Both the position numbers and the translations under genes were made by a program. From an uncultured beta proteobacterium (lineage in GTDB: Bacteria > Pseudomonadota > Gammaproteobacteria > Burkholderiales > Burkholderiaceae_C): a stretch of 11,672 nt of DNA. The stretch is taken from positions 1 through 11,672 of the forward strand of contig CAIQEX010000679.1 of assembly GCA_903870955.1 (NCBI GenBank), given 5' to 3'. Below are positions 1 to 6,551 of the stretch, piece by piece. The notes under the pieces are model-generated. The model searched no databases and was not told where the DNA came from. It saw only the letters and a list, made by a program, of their open reading frames with translations. Each line of letters opens with the position of its first letter. Positions within the stretch are counted from its first letter, which is position 1.

Positions 1-471
1 GTATTGGGGCTTGGGGGCTCAGTTTGATCAGTAGGAGGCGTTGGAGGAGCATGGGCAGGAGAGTCAGATGATTCAGTATGTTAAATGCATCGATTTTGCA
101 TTCAGCTTTGAATTTCCGCTTTCGCGGCACAACTGAGATTGCCCGTCCGCCATTGTCGACCTTCAGTTTTGAATATTTATAGACGGTGATGTTGGTCCTC
201 GCCAACGGGCTGCGAGTTCCCATACACCGAAAACCTAACCCGTCTCTAACACTTGAATTCATCGGTGTGGCACTGAAGGCGGCTAGCGTTTCACCGTGCT
301 GAGCCCAAGTGATCGGTGCGGCGTGGGCGGCGGGTGACGGGGCTGTCAAATTGGCCGACCACGATCATGGGGCGGCTTGCAAAAACACAACTGGAAAGGT
401 CCATCCACCCAGTGTGAATTCTTGGAATGGTCACCGACCTGGCCCACATCAGCTTCAGTTTTCTGCCATTT
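1..471. other. Left-edge region with no recognisable gene; repeated TTCAG[CT]TTT motif
   Basis: I cannot assign a gene here. The composition is more A+T-rich than in the genes to the right. A 13-bp direct repeat, TTCAG[CT]TTTGAAT, occurs at 101-113 and 162-174, and a shorter version (TTCAGTTTTC) at 454-463, next to the stop codon of the neighbouring oxidoreductase gene. Repeated short motifs at the border of a gene-poor stretch can be the worn end of an insertion element, but no transposase motif is visible on either strand. On the minus strand one frame stays open from about 262 to the left edge (87 codons from an ATG at 262) and could be the tail of something outside the window. Its translation is rich in basic and hydrophobic residues and resembles nothing I know. 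Confidence 0.4.
291..449 (-). CDS. Doubtful 52-aa open frame, function unknown
   Basis: A short minus-strand frame runs from ATG at 449 to TGA at 291, beginning MWARSVTIPRIHTGWMDLSS. It lies just downstream of the oxidoreductase gene that ends at 472, in another frame and without a clear ribosome binding site. The C-terminal third is Arg/Thr-rich (TRRPRRTD). I recognise no domain. It may be a fragment of a decayed mobile element or simply chance. I list it because it is the only compact frame in the first 470 bases with protein-like composition. Confidence 0.15.
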   Translation of the reverse strand: MWARSVTIPRIHTGWMDLSSCVFASRPMIVVGQFDSPVTRRPRRTDHLGSAR

Positions 472-1881
472 TCAAACCTGGCTGGCAGCGCTCAGCAGCT
501 TGGGCATATTGGACATCGCCGCCGTCGTGCGGGTACGCAGTTGGGCCAATATGGCCTGGCGTTCGGTATCGTCCTTGCTCAATTCCGCGACCATTTTCCC
601 AAAGCCATCAAGGCGGGTATGGCGCAGCCACTGACGCAAGGCATTGTCCTTTGACCAAAGAAACTGGTTCATCAAGCTGGCCTGCGTTGCAGACACATAA
701 CCCAACAGATTCTTTGGGAAAGGCACTGGCTGGCAGAGTTGGTTCTTGTGTTCGTCGTCGCCCCCGTGCACTTCAACATAGGCAGTCATGGCGGCACTCA
801 ATGTGACCAATGGCGCCCTGAGCAGCTGGATATGTATGCGGCCTTCCCCAAACACCGGCTCGCTTTTGCGGTGTGAAATGGCGGAGGCCGTGCAATCCAC
901 ATACAACGTCCCCGGTTCCATGGCAACCGTGCCCTGGTCCAGGACCATGGCATCCGGCGCAATCGCTTGCACACGTCCTTTGCGGATCACGCGTTGAATT
1001 GTTCGGAGCAAATCCACCTCGCCCGTGGATATCGTGGCGTAGTGAAACATGGTGGGGTTGTGGCTGGGGTCTATACGCAGCATTTGCCCGAGTGACTCCA
1101 GTTTGAGAAACACTTCCTCTACCGACTTTGCTTCTGCGAAGGCCGCAAGTTTGTTGGATTCGCCACCAATGCTGTGATTGAAGAACTCCAAACCAGGCTG
1201 TGTTTGCAGGCGATTGACCAGCCACGAGTCGCGTGGCACCACCCATTGAATGGATTGCGGCTCCGCCCCATTGCGCAACAACCAGACTGCGGCGTCCATC
1301 GCCGTTTTGCCGGCACCCAGAATGCAGAACTTCTGCGGAACCGTCCTCCCCTCGTGCTGCAACCAGAGTTGCGGCAAGCCGTTGGGCGCAATCACACGCA
1401 CCCCGTCGGCGATGGCGAACTGCGGCGTGTGGGTGGAAGGAACGCTGGGGGAAAACCAGGTCGCATCCACCGTCTTCCTGCGCACGGTAACTTCAGTCTG
1501 GGCGCCTGACAAAAGGGACACGATGCGCCCATCGCCAGCGTAATTGCTGGTGGGAAAGTAGCTGACGCGCCCACTGGGTATAAATCTATGCTGCATCACC
1601 TTGTCGAAATAGGTGTTGATCTCGGGGCCACCTGCTAGCTCGTACATGCCACTGTTGGGCCCGCTTTCATCTTTGCGGTGACTTCCCAGCTCGGTGGAAT
1701 TGACGCCGTAGTACGCCGATGGCTGGTGCAGGGCAACAAAGGAGTAGGCATCGTTCCAGTGACCGCCGGGTGTGGCGTGCCTGTCAACCATCGTGATGTG
1801 TGCGTCACTCTCGTCGAGCAAGGTGTCGGCAAAGGCCATGCCGACTGCACCGGTCCCGACGATCAGGTAATCCGTTTTCAT
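472..1881 (-). CDS. FAD/NAD(P)-binding oxidoreductase (flavin monooxygenase-like fold)
   Basis: The gene encodes 469 residues. It opens with a dinucleotide-binding motif GTGAVG (residues 9-14) after a hydrophobic beta strand (YLIV), and an acidic residue closes the second strand (MVDRH, D33) as in FAD-binding Rossmann folds. PGGHW at 38-42 resembles the GG motif that follows it in flavin monooxygenases. A second nucleotide-binding signature, GAGKTA (189-194), probably binds NAD(P)H. YVDCTAS (327-333) resembles the C-terminal strand of two-dinucleotide-binding-domain flavoproteins. The ATG at 1881 is supported by AGGAAG (1891-1896 on the plus strand) nine bases upstream. It is transcribed divergently from a DUF2855 gene, so the two may share control and act on one substrate. 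The substrate cannot be read from sequence. I am confident of a flavoprotein and not of a monooxygenase reaction. Confidence 0.8.
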   Translation of the reverse strand: MKTDYLIVGTGAVGMAFADTLLDESDAHITMVDRHATPGGHWNDAYSFVALHQPSAYYGVNSTELGSHRKDESGPNSGMYELAGGPEINTYFDKVMQHRFIPSGRVSYFPTSNYAGDGRIVSLLSGAQTEVTVRRKTVDATWFSPSVPSTHTPQFAIADGVRVIAPNGLPQLWLQHEGRTVPQKFCILGAGKTAMDAAVWLLRNGAEPQSIQWVVPRDSWLVNRLQTQPGLEFFNHSIGGESNKLAAFAEAKSVEEVFLKLESLGQMLRIDPSHNPTMFHYATISTGEVDLLRTIQRVIRKGRVQAIAPDAMVLDQGTVAMEPGTLYVDCTASAISHRKSEPVFGEGRIHIQLLRAPLVTLSAAMTAYVEVHGGDDEHKNQLCQPVPFPKNLLGYVSATQASLMNQFLWSKDNALRQWLRHTRLDGFGKMVAELSKDDTERQAILAQLRTRTTAAMSNMPKLLSAASQV

Positions 1882-2020
1882 GTTGAAGTTCTTCCTGCGT
1901 GTGAAGCCAAGGCGCAGCTTGGATCCGGGCCATTAAACCGTTGCACGCCGAAGATGGCAAGAGAGGGTCTATCTGGCGCGCAGGCTTGCTGTTCCAGCCG
2001 GAATGCATTACTTTCACGCC

Positions 2021-3151
2021 ATGCAAACCTCTGACACGATTGAGCTTCTCGTTCGCCGGGACCAGCTCCCCACCACCACTTTACGCACCTCGCCTCTGGG
2101 CCCTTTGGCTGAAGGCAAGGTGCGCGTGGCCATCGACAACTTTGCCCTGACTTCCAACAACATCACCTATGCAGCCATGGGTGACGCGATGCAGTATTGG
2201 CAGTTTTACCCGGTGGCCGATGTTGGGGATGGCATCGCCTGGGGTCGCATTCCGGTGTGGGGGTTTGGAACCGTGCTGGCGTCGCGCCACCCGGATCTGG
2301 CCGTGGGTGAGCGCCTCTATGGCTACTTTCCCATGTCCACTGCGGTGGACCTCATGCCCGCCAAAGTTTCTGCGGGCTCTTTTATGGATGCATCACCGCA
2401 CCGGGCAGCATTGCACAGGGTTTACAACCAAACCATGCGCTGTGCTGCCGATCCGTTCTACACCGCCGATACCGAGGCCATTCAGGCGCTTCTGCGCCCC
2501 CTGTTCACCACCGCGTGGCTGATCGACGACTTTCTGGCGGACAACGATTTTTTTGGTGCGGCCGCAAATGGGGCCAAACCCGTGCTGCTGCTTTCAAGCG
2601 CATCCAGCAAGACCGCCTATGGCACCGCCTTTCAAATGGCGCAGCGCCCGGGAGTCGAGGTGGTTGGACTGACCTCACCGGGAAATGTGGGGTTTTGTGA
2701 AAGTCTGGGCTGCTACCACCGGGTGCTGACTTACGACCAGTTGGAGAGAATTGCACCTGACGCGCCCAGCATTTACGTTGACTTTGCTGGCAACGCCCCA
2801 CTGCGCAAGGCCATACACACCCATTGCAAAGGTCTGCGCTACAGCTGTTCAGTCGGGGCGACCCACGTGTCGAAAATGGGCGGCGCAAAGGATGTGCCTG
2901 GCCCCAAGGCGACACTGTTTTTCGCACCCGCACAGATCAAGAAGCGCAGCGACGAATGGGGTGCACTTGTTTTTGGGCAGCGTCTGGTGAAATCCTGGCA
3001 GGCGTTCATTGCCACGGTGTCCAAGCCTGAGAAACCCTGGCTGCACGTCACTCACCACACAGGACCTGAAGCCGTCCAAGACGCCTACTTGCAGGTACTC
3101 GGCGGCAAAGGCGACCCACGCTTGGGACATGTACTCAGCTTAAATAACTAA
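2021..3151 (+). CDS. DUF2855 family protein (MDR-like fold)
   Basis: This 376-residue protein has the hallmarks of DUF2855. These are an N-terminal part like a zinc-free medium-chain dehydrogenase (VRVAIDNFALTSNNITYAAMGD, with YWQFYP soon after), then VWGFGTVLAS and GERLYGYFPMS. A nucleotide-binding-like core follows at about residue 190 (PVLLLSSASSKTAYGTAFQMA), then VVGLTSPGNVGFCESLG, which matches the second Rossmann strand of quinone-reductase-like proteins. DUF2855 has no settled biochemical role; the fold suggests a reductase or ligand-binding homologue. I chose the ATG at 2021 (MQTSDTIELL) over the in-frame ATG at 2003, which adds MHYFHA; neither has a convincing ribosome binding site. 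The gene diverges from the flavoprotein gene at 1881 across about 140 bases, in which I see no clear operator. Confidence 0.85.
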   Translation: MQTSDTIELLVRRDQLPTTTLRTSPLGPLAEGKVRVAIDNFALTSNNITYAAMGDAMQYWQFYPVADVGDGIAWGRIPVWGFGTVLASRHPDLAVGERLYGYFPMSTAVDLMPAKVSAGSFMDASPHRAALHRVYNQTMRCAADPFYTADTEAIQALLRPLFTTAWLIDDFLADNDFFGAAANGAKPVLLLSSASSKTAYGTAFQMAQRPGVEVVGLTSPGNVGFCESLGCYHRVLTYDQLERIAPDAPSIYVDFAGNAPLRKAIHTHCKGLRYSCSVGATHVSKMGGAKDVPGPKATLFFAPAQIKKRSDEWGALVFGQRLVKSWQAFIATVSKPEKPWLHVTHHTGPEAVQDAYLQVLGGKGDPRLGHVLSLNN

Positions 3152-3190
3152 GTGCCACGATTCTTGAGGGTGGTGGCGCACTGGCATTCC

Positions 3191-3212
3191 ATATTTCGAC
3201 GAAGCGAAATAT
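3191..3212. repeat. Perfect 8-bp inverted repeat between DUF2855 gene and waaC
   Basis: ATATTTCG at 3191-3198 and CGAAATAT at 3205-3212 form a perfect inverted repeat around a six-base spacer. It lies 40 bases after the DUF2855 stop codon and about 100 bases before waaC. There is no T-run after either arm, so it is a poor intrinsic terminator. It could be an operator for a dimeric regulator or a weak transcript-end hairpin. Confidence 0.35.
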
Positions 3213-3272
3213 AAGTCATTGAAACTTATTGCCCTCGCCTGAACCTGACTTTATTGTTGCCGGCCGGGTGCA

Positions 3273-3305
3273 TTTCACGCGACTGTCACGATGCATGCCT
3301 AGCAT
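3273..3305 (+). promoter_or_regulatory. Candidate Pho-box promoter of waaC
   Basis: TTTCA (3273) and TGTCA (3284) are direct half-sites 11 bp apart. Ten bases after the CTGTCAC unit (ends 3289) lies TAGCAT (3300-3305), the same hexamer that fills the -10 position upstream of the membrane-protein gene at 5881. A start about 7 bases further would fall just before the waaC ATG at 3314. With only two half-sites this is the weakest site of the set. A 6-bp inverted repeat (CGATGC 3289-3294, GCATCG 3302-3307) overlaps it. Confidence 0.3.
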
Positions 3306-3313
3306 CGGGTGGC

Positions 3314-4306
3314 ATGAATATCCTGATCGTCAAGATGTCATCTCTCGGAGATGTGATTCAGACCATCCCGGTGGTCCGGGATCTGCGTCAGCAGTTTCCT
3401 GACGCCCGGATCGACTGGATGGTTGAAGAGGCCTTCGCTCCCTTGATAGACCGGGTCCAGGGACTGCACCGTGTACTGCCGTTGGCCCAACGGCGTTGGC
3501 GCAAATCGCGCTGGAGCGAGGCGACCCGACGCGAACGCAGGCACTTTGACCAGAAATTGAAGCAGCAGTCGTATGACGCGGTAATCGATTTTCAGGGTCT
3601 TATCAAATCCGCATTAGAGGCACGCTGCGCCCACCTCAACCCGGGCGGTTTCAACGCCACCTACGGCAACCGCAGCGATGCCTGTGGTTACGAATGGCCG
3701 GTTCAACTGCTGCTGCAACGCAAGTTGCCAATGCCCACGCGCATTCACGCGGTTGACCGCTACCGCCTTTTGGCAGGGCTAGCTTTGGGCTATGAACCTC
3801 AGGGACAGGCGGTGTATCCACTGTCCCGCTCGTTGGAGGCAAAGCAGTCCAGCGTCGTCTTGGCCCACGGCACCACGCGCGTGGACAACGAATGGCAGGA
3901 GTCCCACTGGGTGGAACTTGGCCATCGGTTGATTCAATCCGGTCTGCGCGTTGCGTTACCGCATGCCAATGCCACCGAACTCGCTTTGGTGACGCGTATT
4001 GCGGAAGCGCTGGGTGACCAAGCCGACATCTGGCCACGCGCCAGTTTGCCCACGGTCATGGACCGCATGGCTGCATCCGACGGAGTCATCGGAGTGGATT
4101 CAGGTTTGAGCCACATGGCCGTGTCATTGGATCTGCCCCATGTGCAGCTATTCAGCCAACCGCGCGCGTGGCGGGCCGGTCCTAAAGGCTGCAACCATCA
4201 GCTCGCGGTGGGAGGCCATCAGGCACCCACGGTGGACGAAGTCTGGCACGCCTGGCAAACGGTGCGTCACAGCGGGGCACACCGCAACATCGAAATGTGC
4301 GCGTAA
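3314..4306 (+). CDS. waaC: Lipopolysaccharide heptosyltransferase I
   Basis: The product adds the first L-glycero-D-manno-heptose from an ADP-activated donor to Kdo2-lipid A in the LPS inner core, on the cytoplasmic face of the inner membrane. The 330-residue length fits WaaC. The start MNILIVKMSSLGDVIQTIP is canonical, with the catalytic-region Asp13, followed by DFQGLIKSALEAR at 92-104. The donor-site segment reads HGTTRVDNEW (185-194), and GVDSGLSHMA (260-269) matches the C-terminal nucleotide-sugar signature. Position 192, usually Lys in the E. coli enzyme (a residue tied to the donor diphosphate), is Asn here. An upstream in-frame ATG at 3254 would add 20 atypical residues, so I reject it. 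No good Shine-Dalgarno sequence precedes 3314. No other LPS-core gene is adjacent; ugd follows after 122 bases with its own control region. Confidence 0.92.
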   Translation: MNILIVKMSSLGDVIQTIPVVRDLRQQFPDARIDWMVEEAFAPLIDRVQGLHRVLPLAQRRWRKSRWSEATRRERRHFDQKLKQQSYDAVIDFQGLIKSALEARCAHLNPGGFNATYGNRSDACGYEWPVQLLLQRKLPMPTRIHAVDRYRLLAGLALGYEPQGQAVYPLSRSLEAKQSSVVLAHGTTRVDNEWQESHWVELGHRLIQSGLRVALPHANATELALVTRIAEALGDQADIWPRASLPTVMDRMAASDGVIGVDSGLSHMAVSLDLPHVQLFSQPRAWRAGPKGCNHQLAVGGHQAPTVDEVWHAWQTVRHSGAHRNIEMCA

Positions 4307-4345
4307 CGCCGCGCAAATTTCGCACTTCGGAAGGTGCGGCTGTGG

Positions 4346-4405
4346 AGTCGCACAAATGACATCAAAGCGTCATCAGATTTTCACAGCGTTGTCAGAGCAT
4401 TGCCG
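4346..4405 (+). promoter_or_regulatory. 11-bp-phased Pho-box-like array upstream of ugd
   Basis: Direct half-sites occur at strict 11-bp spacing: TGACA 4357, CGTCA 4368, TTTCA 4379, TGTCA 4390 and TGCCG 4401, with a weaker AGTCG at 4346. PhoB binds direct repeats of CTGTCA-like 7-mers spaced 11 bp apart, and arrays of several boxes occur in strong Pho promoters. The last three match the order seen upstream of the 5881 gene (TGTCA then TGCCA). The array ends 24 bases before the ugd ATG, so the promoter sits almost on the start codon. A short CGCAC/GTGCG/CGCAC set (4321-4353) overlaps its left end. Confidence 0.6.
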
Positions 4406-4428
4406 TTTTCTAACGCTGATGCACTCTT

Positions 4429-5751
4429 ATGAAAATCACGGTAATTGGTACGGGCTATGTCGGCCTGGTCACAGGCACCTGCCTGTCTGAAGTGGGCAAC
4501 GATGTCATTTGCTTTGACACCGATTCGAACAAGATCGAGGCCCTTAAAAATGGCGTGTTACCAATCTGGGAACCCGGCCTCGACGAGATGGTGGCACGCA
4601 ACGTGAAGGCTGGACGCCTGCACTTTACCGACGACATCGAAGCCGCGACCCGCTTTGGCACGATCCAGTTCATTGCGGTGGGCACACCACCGGGCGAGGA
4701 CGGCGGCGCGGACCTGCAATACGTGCTCAAGGCGGCCAGCAACATCGGCCGTCACATGAACGACTACAAGGTGGTGGTCGACAAGAGCACAGTGCCCGTA
4801 GGTACCGCCGACCAGGTGCGTGCCACGATTGAAGCCGAGTTGAAAGCGCGCGGCGTCGACACGCCTTTTGCGGTGGTCTCCAACCCCGAGTTCCTGAAAG
4901 AAGGCGCGGCCATTGAAGACTTCATGCGCCCGGGCCGCATCGTGCTGGGCTGCGACGACGAACAGGCCGCACTCAACATGCGCGCACTTTATGCGCCCTT
5001 TCAGCGCCACCACGAACGCCTGGTGCTGATGGATATCCGCAGTGCCGAGCTCACCAAATACGCAGCCAACGCGATGCTGGCCACCCGCATCAGCTTCATG
5101 AACGAGTTGGCCAACCTGGCCGAGAAGTTGGGCGCTGATATTGAGCATGTGCGCAAGGGCATCGGTAGCGATCCACGCATCGGCTACGACTTTTTGTACG
5201 CCGGCGCTGGCTACGGTGGCTCCTGTTTCCCCAAGGATGTGAAGGCCCTGATCAAGACAGCGGCAGTGGACGGTGGCATGGACCTCAAGGTGCTGGGTGC
5301 CGTGGAGGCTGCCAACCAACAGCAAAAGCGTGTGCTGGGCAACAAGGTCAAGGCGCGCTTTGGCGAGGACCTGACGGGCAAGCACTTTGCCATCTGGGGC
5401 CTGGCCTTCAAGGCCAACACCGACGACATGCGCGAGGCCAGTAGTCTGACCGTGATTGCCGACCTGTTGGCCGCAGGTGCCACGGTGTCGGCCTATGACC
5501 CCGTTGCCACAGACCATGCGCGCGCGCTGCTGCAGGGCGACAGGCGCGTGGGCTTCGCCGACTCACCCATGGCGGCCCTGAAGGACGCGGATGCGCTGGT
5601 GATCGTGACCGAGTGGAAGGAATTCCGCAGCCCGGACTTCGACACCATCAAGTCCAGCCTGAAGAGCCCGGTGATCTTTGATGGCCGCAATCTGTACGAT
5701 CCAAAATGGGTTCGCGGCATGGGCTTCGAGTATCTGGCGATAGGCCGCTAA
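4429..5751 (+). CDS. ugd: UDP-glucose 6-dehydrogenase
   Basis: The enzyme oxidises UDP-glucose to UDP-glucuronate with two NAD+ in the cytoplasm. The 440-residue length is typical. It starts [16 protein letters not shown] with the NAD-binding GTGYVG at 7-12 and acidic D30 after strand two. Family motifs are all present: [13 protein letters not shown] (84-96), DKSTVPVGT (118-126), NPEFLKEG (152-159), [10 protein letters not shown] (206-215) with K210, and [10 protein letters not shown] (261-270) carrying the catalytic Cys266. The C-terminal UDP-binding domain has [16 protein letters not shown]. No Shine-Dalgarno sequence precedes the ATG. The phased Pho-box-like array directly upstream suggests induction by phosphate limitation. 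The product could feed glucuronosyl lipids through the GT4 enzyme at 9113-10390, or acidic polysaccharide or lipid A modification. Confidence 0.97.
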   Translation: MKITVIGTGYVGLVTGTCLSEVGNDVICFDTDSNKIEALKNGVLPIWEPGLDEMVARNVKAGRLHFTDDIEAATRFGTIQFIAVGTPPGEDGGADLQYVLKAASNIGRHMNDYKVVVDKSTVPVGTADQVRATIEAELKARGVDTPFAVVSNPEFLKEGAAIEDFMRPGRIVLGCDDEQAALNMRALYAPFQRHHERLVLMDIRSAELTKYAANAMLATRISFMNELANLAEKLGADIEHVRKGIGSDPRIGYDFLYAGAGYGGSCFPKDVKALIKTAAVDGGMDLKVLGAVEAANQQQKRVLGNKVKARFGEDLTGKHFAIWGLAFKANTDDMREASSLTVIADLLAAGATVSAYDPVATDHARALLQGDRRVGFADSPMAALKDADALVIVTEWKEFRSPDFDTIKSSLKSPVIFDGRNLYDPKWVRGMGFEYLAIGR

Positions 5752-5762
5752 GCCTATTTTCA

Positions 5763-5798
5763 TACGTGTGACAAAGCGTGTGGCATAGCGTGTGGCAA
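5763..5798 (+). repeat. Three 12-bp tandem repeats after ugd
   Basis: Three tandem units lie head to tail: TACGTGTGACAA (5763-5774), AGCGTGTGGCAT (5775-5786) and AGCGTGTGGCAA (5787-5798). The last two differ at one base. Each carries a TG[AG]CA pentamer (5769, 5781, 5793). They begin 12 bases after the ugd stop and run into the Pho-box-like promoter of the next gene, so they may be additional weak regulator sites and not simple filler. Confidence 0.55.
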
Positions 5799-5808
5799 TT
5801 CACCAAAA

Positions 5809-5853
5809 CGTCATAAGCGTTGTCACGGTTTTGCCATCAAATGCTTTTAGCAT
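5809..5853 (+). promoter_or_regulatory. Candidate Pho-box promoter of the Mpo1-like membrane-protein gene
   Basis: TTGTCAC and TTGCCAT form two direct 7-mers separated by GGTT, so the TGTCA (5821) and TGCCA (5832) cores are 11 bp apart, as in a Pho box. A further CGTCA at 5809 is 12 bp upstream. Exactly ten bases after TTGCCAT lies TAGCAT (5848-5853), a fair -10. Transcription from about 5860 would give a roughly 20-base leader containing the ribosome binding site. The block AGCGTTGTCA is shared base for base with the ugd control region (4385-4394). Confidence 0.55.
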
Positions 5854-5866
5854 TCGACATCCCTTT

Positions 5867-5872
5867 AGGAGA
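5867..5872 (+). promoter_or_regulatory. Ribosome binding site AGGAGA of the 5881 gene
   Basis: AGGAGA lies eight bases before the ATG at 5881 and fixes that start. It contrasts with ugd, waaC and the GT4 gene in this window, which lack such a site. Confidence 0.8.
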
Positions 5873-5880
5873 CTACTTGC

Positions 5881-6492
5881 ATGAATGAATTTTTTAGGCA
5901 ACTCAAAATACAGCGTTGGGACGATCACCGTTATTACCACCACAGCCGTATCAACCAAACCCTGCACCTCATCAGCGCCATCAGCTTTGTCACGGCCTAT
6001 GCGCTGCTGTTCAAAGACCCCGCTGCGGCCTCGTTGCTGGCGTGGCTGGTGTCCATGACAACGCGCCAGTCCGGCCACTTCTTCTTTGAGCCCCTGGGCT
6101 ACGACGAAGTGAACCAGGCATCGCAAGAGACCAAGGAAGAAATCAAGGTGGGCTTCAACCTGCGCCGCAAAATCGTGCTGTTGTCGATCTGGGCTGCGGC
6201 ACCTGTGGCCCTCTGGATTGACCCCACCATGTTGGGCATGTTTGAGGCGGCCAGTAACCTGGAAGGCTTCGCGCGCCACACCGGCATGCTGTGGCTGTAC
6301 ATCGGCATTGGTGGTCTGCTGTTCCGCACCGTGCACCTGTTCTTCATCAAGGGCGTGATGGACGGCTTGGTGTGGATGACCAAGATCCTGACCGACCCTT
6401 TCCATGACATTTACCTCTACCACAAGGCGCCTCTGGCCTTGATGCGTGGTGAGCTGATCGAACAGCGCGGCACCCTGGGCCCTGTAGCCTGA
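5881..6492 (+). CDS. Histidine-rich polytopic membrane protein, Mpo1/DUF962-like
   Basis: The 203-residue protein has four likely hydrophobic segments (about 29-44, 49-61, 98-113, 136-153). Two motifs recall the DUF962/Mpo1 family, whose yeast member is an Fe(II) dioxygenase acting on 2-hydroxy fatty acids. The first is HHSRINQTLH (20-29), matching the H-x4-N-x3-H pattern. The second is RQSGHFFFEP (62-71), matching the family's QFIGHxxFE. More histidines lie in FRTVHLFF (148-155) and DPFHDIYLYHKAP (172-184), so a membrane metal site is plausible. The C-terminal part is longer than I expect for DUF962, so this may be a distinct branch. It follows ugd with its own Pho-box-like promoter, and a strong terminator follows it. 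A role in acyl-chain or lipid modification is inference. The gene is certain; the family call is moderate. Confidence 0.7.
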   Translation: MNEFFRQLKIQRWDDHRYYHHSRINQTLHLISAISFVTAYALLFKDPAAASLLAWLVSMTTRQSGHFFFEPLGYDEVNQASQETKEEIKVGFNLRRKIVLLSIWAAAPVALWIDPTMLGMFEAASNLEGFARHTGMLWLYIGIGGLLFRTVHLFFIKGVMDGLVWMTKILTDPFHDIYLYHKAPLALMRGELIEQRGTLGPVA

Positions 6493-6506
6493 GTTCTGCG
6501 CAAAGC

Positions 6507-6536
6507 AAAAGGGGCGCTGCGAGCGCCCCTTTTTTT
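6507..6536. terminator. Intrinsic terminator between convergent genes
   Basis: GGGGCGCT (6511-6518), loop GCG, AGCGCCCC (6522-6529) form a perfect 8-bp G+C-rich stem, extended by A-T pairs, and a run of seven T follows on the plus strand. It ends the transcript of the membrane-protein gene, whose stop is 15 bases earlier. On the minus strand the flanking A-run becomes four T, so it may also stop the aminotransferase transcript. Confidence 0.93.
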
Positions 6537-6551
6537 ATGTACGCTTCTGAC

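Noticed and set aside
1..262. Minus-strand frame open to the left edge (at least 87 codons)
   Set aside because: No recognisable domain, no ribosome binding site and lower G+C than neighbouring genes; not strong enough to call a gene, so only mentioned in the region entry.
3254..3313. Longer waaC start at ATG 3254
   Set aside because: The 20 added residues (Cys-rich) are unlike the family, which begins at the MNILIVK methionine, and the candidate promoter lies within that stretch.
4321..4353. CGCAC/GTGCG/CGCAC elements as an attenuator or riboswitch upstream of ugd
   Set aside because: The stems are only about 5 bp, no T-run follows, and they lie upstream of the probable promoter, so they would not be in the ugd transcript.
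4558..5517. A 319-codon minus-strand frame inside ugd
   Set aside because: It mirrors the codon bias of ugd on the opposite strand; ugd has all family motifs.
5763..5798. Tandem repeats as a CRISPR array
   Set aside because: Units are 12 bp and head to tail with no spacers, and there are no cas genes.
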